Source of the DNA: VFBF01 sp033764865
GTDB lineage: Bacteria > Pseudomonadota > Alphaproteobacteria > Caulobacterales > Aquidulcibacteraceae
NCBI GenBank assembly: GCA_033764865.1
Contig: JANRIM010000092.1
Span: 1-16,882 of the forward strand
DNA: 16,882 nt
Direction: 5' to 3'
The notes beneath the pieces are model-generated. The model was not told the DNA's origin and ran no database searches. It was given only the letters and a program-made list of their open reading frames with translations. Each line of letters starts with the position of its first letter. The first letter of the stretch is position 1. This document shows, piece by piece, positions 15,869 to 16,882 of the stretch. The position numbers and the translations under genes were made by a program.

Positions 15869-16882
15869 GTGAACATCGACGTCGGGATCGGGGGGTGCGG
15901 CGTTGCGGGGCTTGCGCTCGGCGCCCTGCTGGCCCGGGGCGGCGCCCGGGTGACGATTTTCGACAAGCTTGAGGCGCCGGCCCCGCTGGGGTCGGGCCTG
16001 ATCGTGCAACCGGTGGGCATGGCGGTGCTCAAGACGCTTGGGCTTGATGCGCGCGTGGCCGCGCTCGGCGCACGGGTGGATCGGTTGCTGGGGCGCGCCC
16101 GTCCATCCGGCGATGTGGTGCTTGATGTCCGTTACGGCGCACTGCCGGGGGATGCGCATGGTGTGGCCGTGCACCGGGGCGCGCTGTTCGACATGTTGCT
16201 GGACGGCGCCGTCGCCGCGGGCGTCAGGCTTGAGGCCAGGTGCGACGTGCGGGGCGTGGAGAATGGCCGGTTCCAGTTCGCCGGCGGGGCCCGGTCTGCG
16301 CCGTTCGATTTGCTGGTCGACGCGCTGGGCGTCCGCTCGCCGCTGTCGCCCACCGAAGGCAAAGGGCTGGCGTATGGGGCGTTGTGGGCCAGCCTCGACT
16401 GGCCACCGGGCGAGATCTTTCATCCGCACGCGCTCGAGCAACGCTACGAGCGGGCTCGCCGCATGGTGGGCGTGATGCCGATCGGGCGTCTGAACGTGGG
16501 CGCGTCGCCTCAGGCTGCATTCTTCTGGAGTCTGCGCCATGACGCGTTCGCCGCGTGGCGCGCGGCGTCCATCGATGCATGGAAGGCCGATGTGCTTGCC
16601 CTCTGGCCCGAGACGGCGCCGTTCCTCGATCAGGTTGCCGGCCACGACGATCTCGTCTTCGCGCGCTACGCGCATCGCACGCTTGCGTCTCCGGTGTCGC
16701 GTGATCTCGTGCATGTGGGCGACAGCTACCATTGCACCAGCCCGCAGCTGGGGCAGGGGGCCAACATGGCGTTGCTTGACGCGTTCGCCTTGTCGGCGGC
16801 GCTGTCGGCGCATGCGGAAAGGGCCGACGCGCTGGCCGCCTATGCGCGGATGAGACGGTGGCATGTGCGGCTCTATCAGGCG
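15869..16882 (+). CDS. FAD-dependent monooxygenase of the PHBH/UbiH type (3' end cut)
   Basis: From a GTG at 15869 the frame stays open to the last base, giving 338 residues without a stop, so the gene is cut by the window edge. Residues 6-14 (GIGGCGVAG) form the GxGxxG FAD-binding loop, with VTIFDK ending the second strand. D151-A-L-G154 stands where the DG motif of flavoprotein hydroxylases is expected, the Gly being replaced by Ala. G284-D285-x6-P292-x2-G295-Q-G297 within HCTSPQLGQGANMALLDA is the second FAD motif. The family hydroxylates aromatic or quinone-like substrates with NAD(P)H and O2. It starts 1 nt after the Rieske gene stop and is probably translationally coupled to it. The substrate is unknown. 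Confidence 0.9.
   Translation, partial: MNIDVGIGGCGVAGLALGALLARGGARVTIFDKLEAPAPLGSGLIVQPVGMAVLKTLGLDARVAALGARVDRLLGRARPSGDVVLDVRYGALPGDAHGVAVHRGALFDMLLDGAVAAGVRLEARCDVRGVENGRFQFAGGARSAPFDLLVDALGVRSPLSPTEGKGLAYGALWASLDWPPGEIFHPHALEQRYERARRMVGVMPIGRLNVGASPQAAFFWSLRHDAFAAWRAASIDAWKADVLALWPETAPFLDQVAGHDDLVFARYAHRTLASPVSRDLVHVGDSYHCTSPQLGQGANMALLDAFALSAALSAHAERADALAAYARMRRWHVRLYQA

Noticed and set aside
15242..16864. 540-codon minus-strand frame opposite the Rieske and FAD genes
   Set aside because: The plus strand carries two clear cofactor-binding proteins with intact motifs; the antisense product is low in complexity and unrecognisable.

Overview
The window is a GC-rich stretch of a Gram-negative bacterial chromosome, most likely from an alphaproteobacterium. 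The evidence is the cell-wall gene order, the alpha-type sequence of MurC (GPIHFVGIGGIGMSGIAE) and RsmH (TFGGGGYTR), and a MurE carrying the DNPR signature for meso-diaminopimelate. The genus cannot be named from the sequence alone.

Layout. At the left edge, reading leftwards, are the 5' half of rlmJ (a 23S rRNA adenine methyltransferase, GTG start, cut by the window edge) and, just upstream of it, a DUF2200-family gene. A divergent regulatory region of about 290 nt follows (811-1101). It holds a perfect TATAAT on the leftward strand and three 10-bp-spaced TGGGN repeats that match the known MraZ operator. From 1102 to 12303 runs the division and cell wall (dcw) operon, rightwards: mraZ-rsmH-ftsL-ftsI-murE-murF-mraY-murD-ftsW-murG. 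Most junctions are ATGA, GTGA or TGATG overlaps. The one loose joint is a 110-nt spacer between murE and murF.

After murG the cluster is broken. A serine beta-lactamase-like hydrolase (family VIII esterase type) lies on the opposite strand, its 3' end overlapping murG. Then comes murC with its own upstream region and possibly a leaderless start. Where murB-ddl-ftsQ-ftsA-ftsZ would be expected, murC is followed after 1 nt by an oxygenase-like gene, and that after 1 nt by a PHBH-type FAD monooxygenase cut by the right edge.

How the genes work together. MurC, D, E and F build UDP-MurNAc-pentapeptide in the cytoplasm (MurE adding meso-DAP). MraY and MurG make lipid I and lipid II. FtsW polymerises glycan and FtsI cross-links it at the septum, and FtsL belongs to the activating FtsQLB complex. 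MraZ probably represses the operon, and RsmH methylates 16S rRNA.

The most unusual item is the protein at 15061-15867. It carries an N-terminal Rieske-oxygenase iron motif (N-x2-D-x2-H-x4-H), a possible acidic third-ligand helix, and then a C-terminal Rieske [2Fe-2S] site. This is the reverse of the normal domain order of ring-hydroxylating oxygenases. With the neighbouring flavin monooxygenase it forms a candidate uncharacterised two-oxygenase unit placed behind murC.
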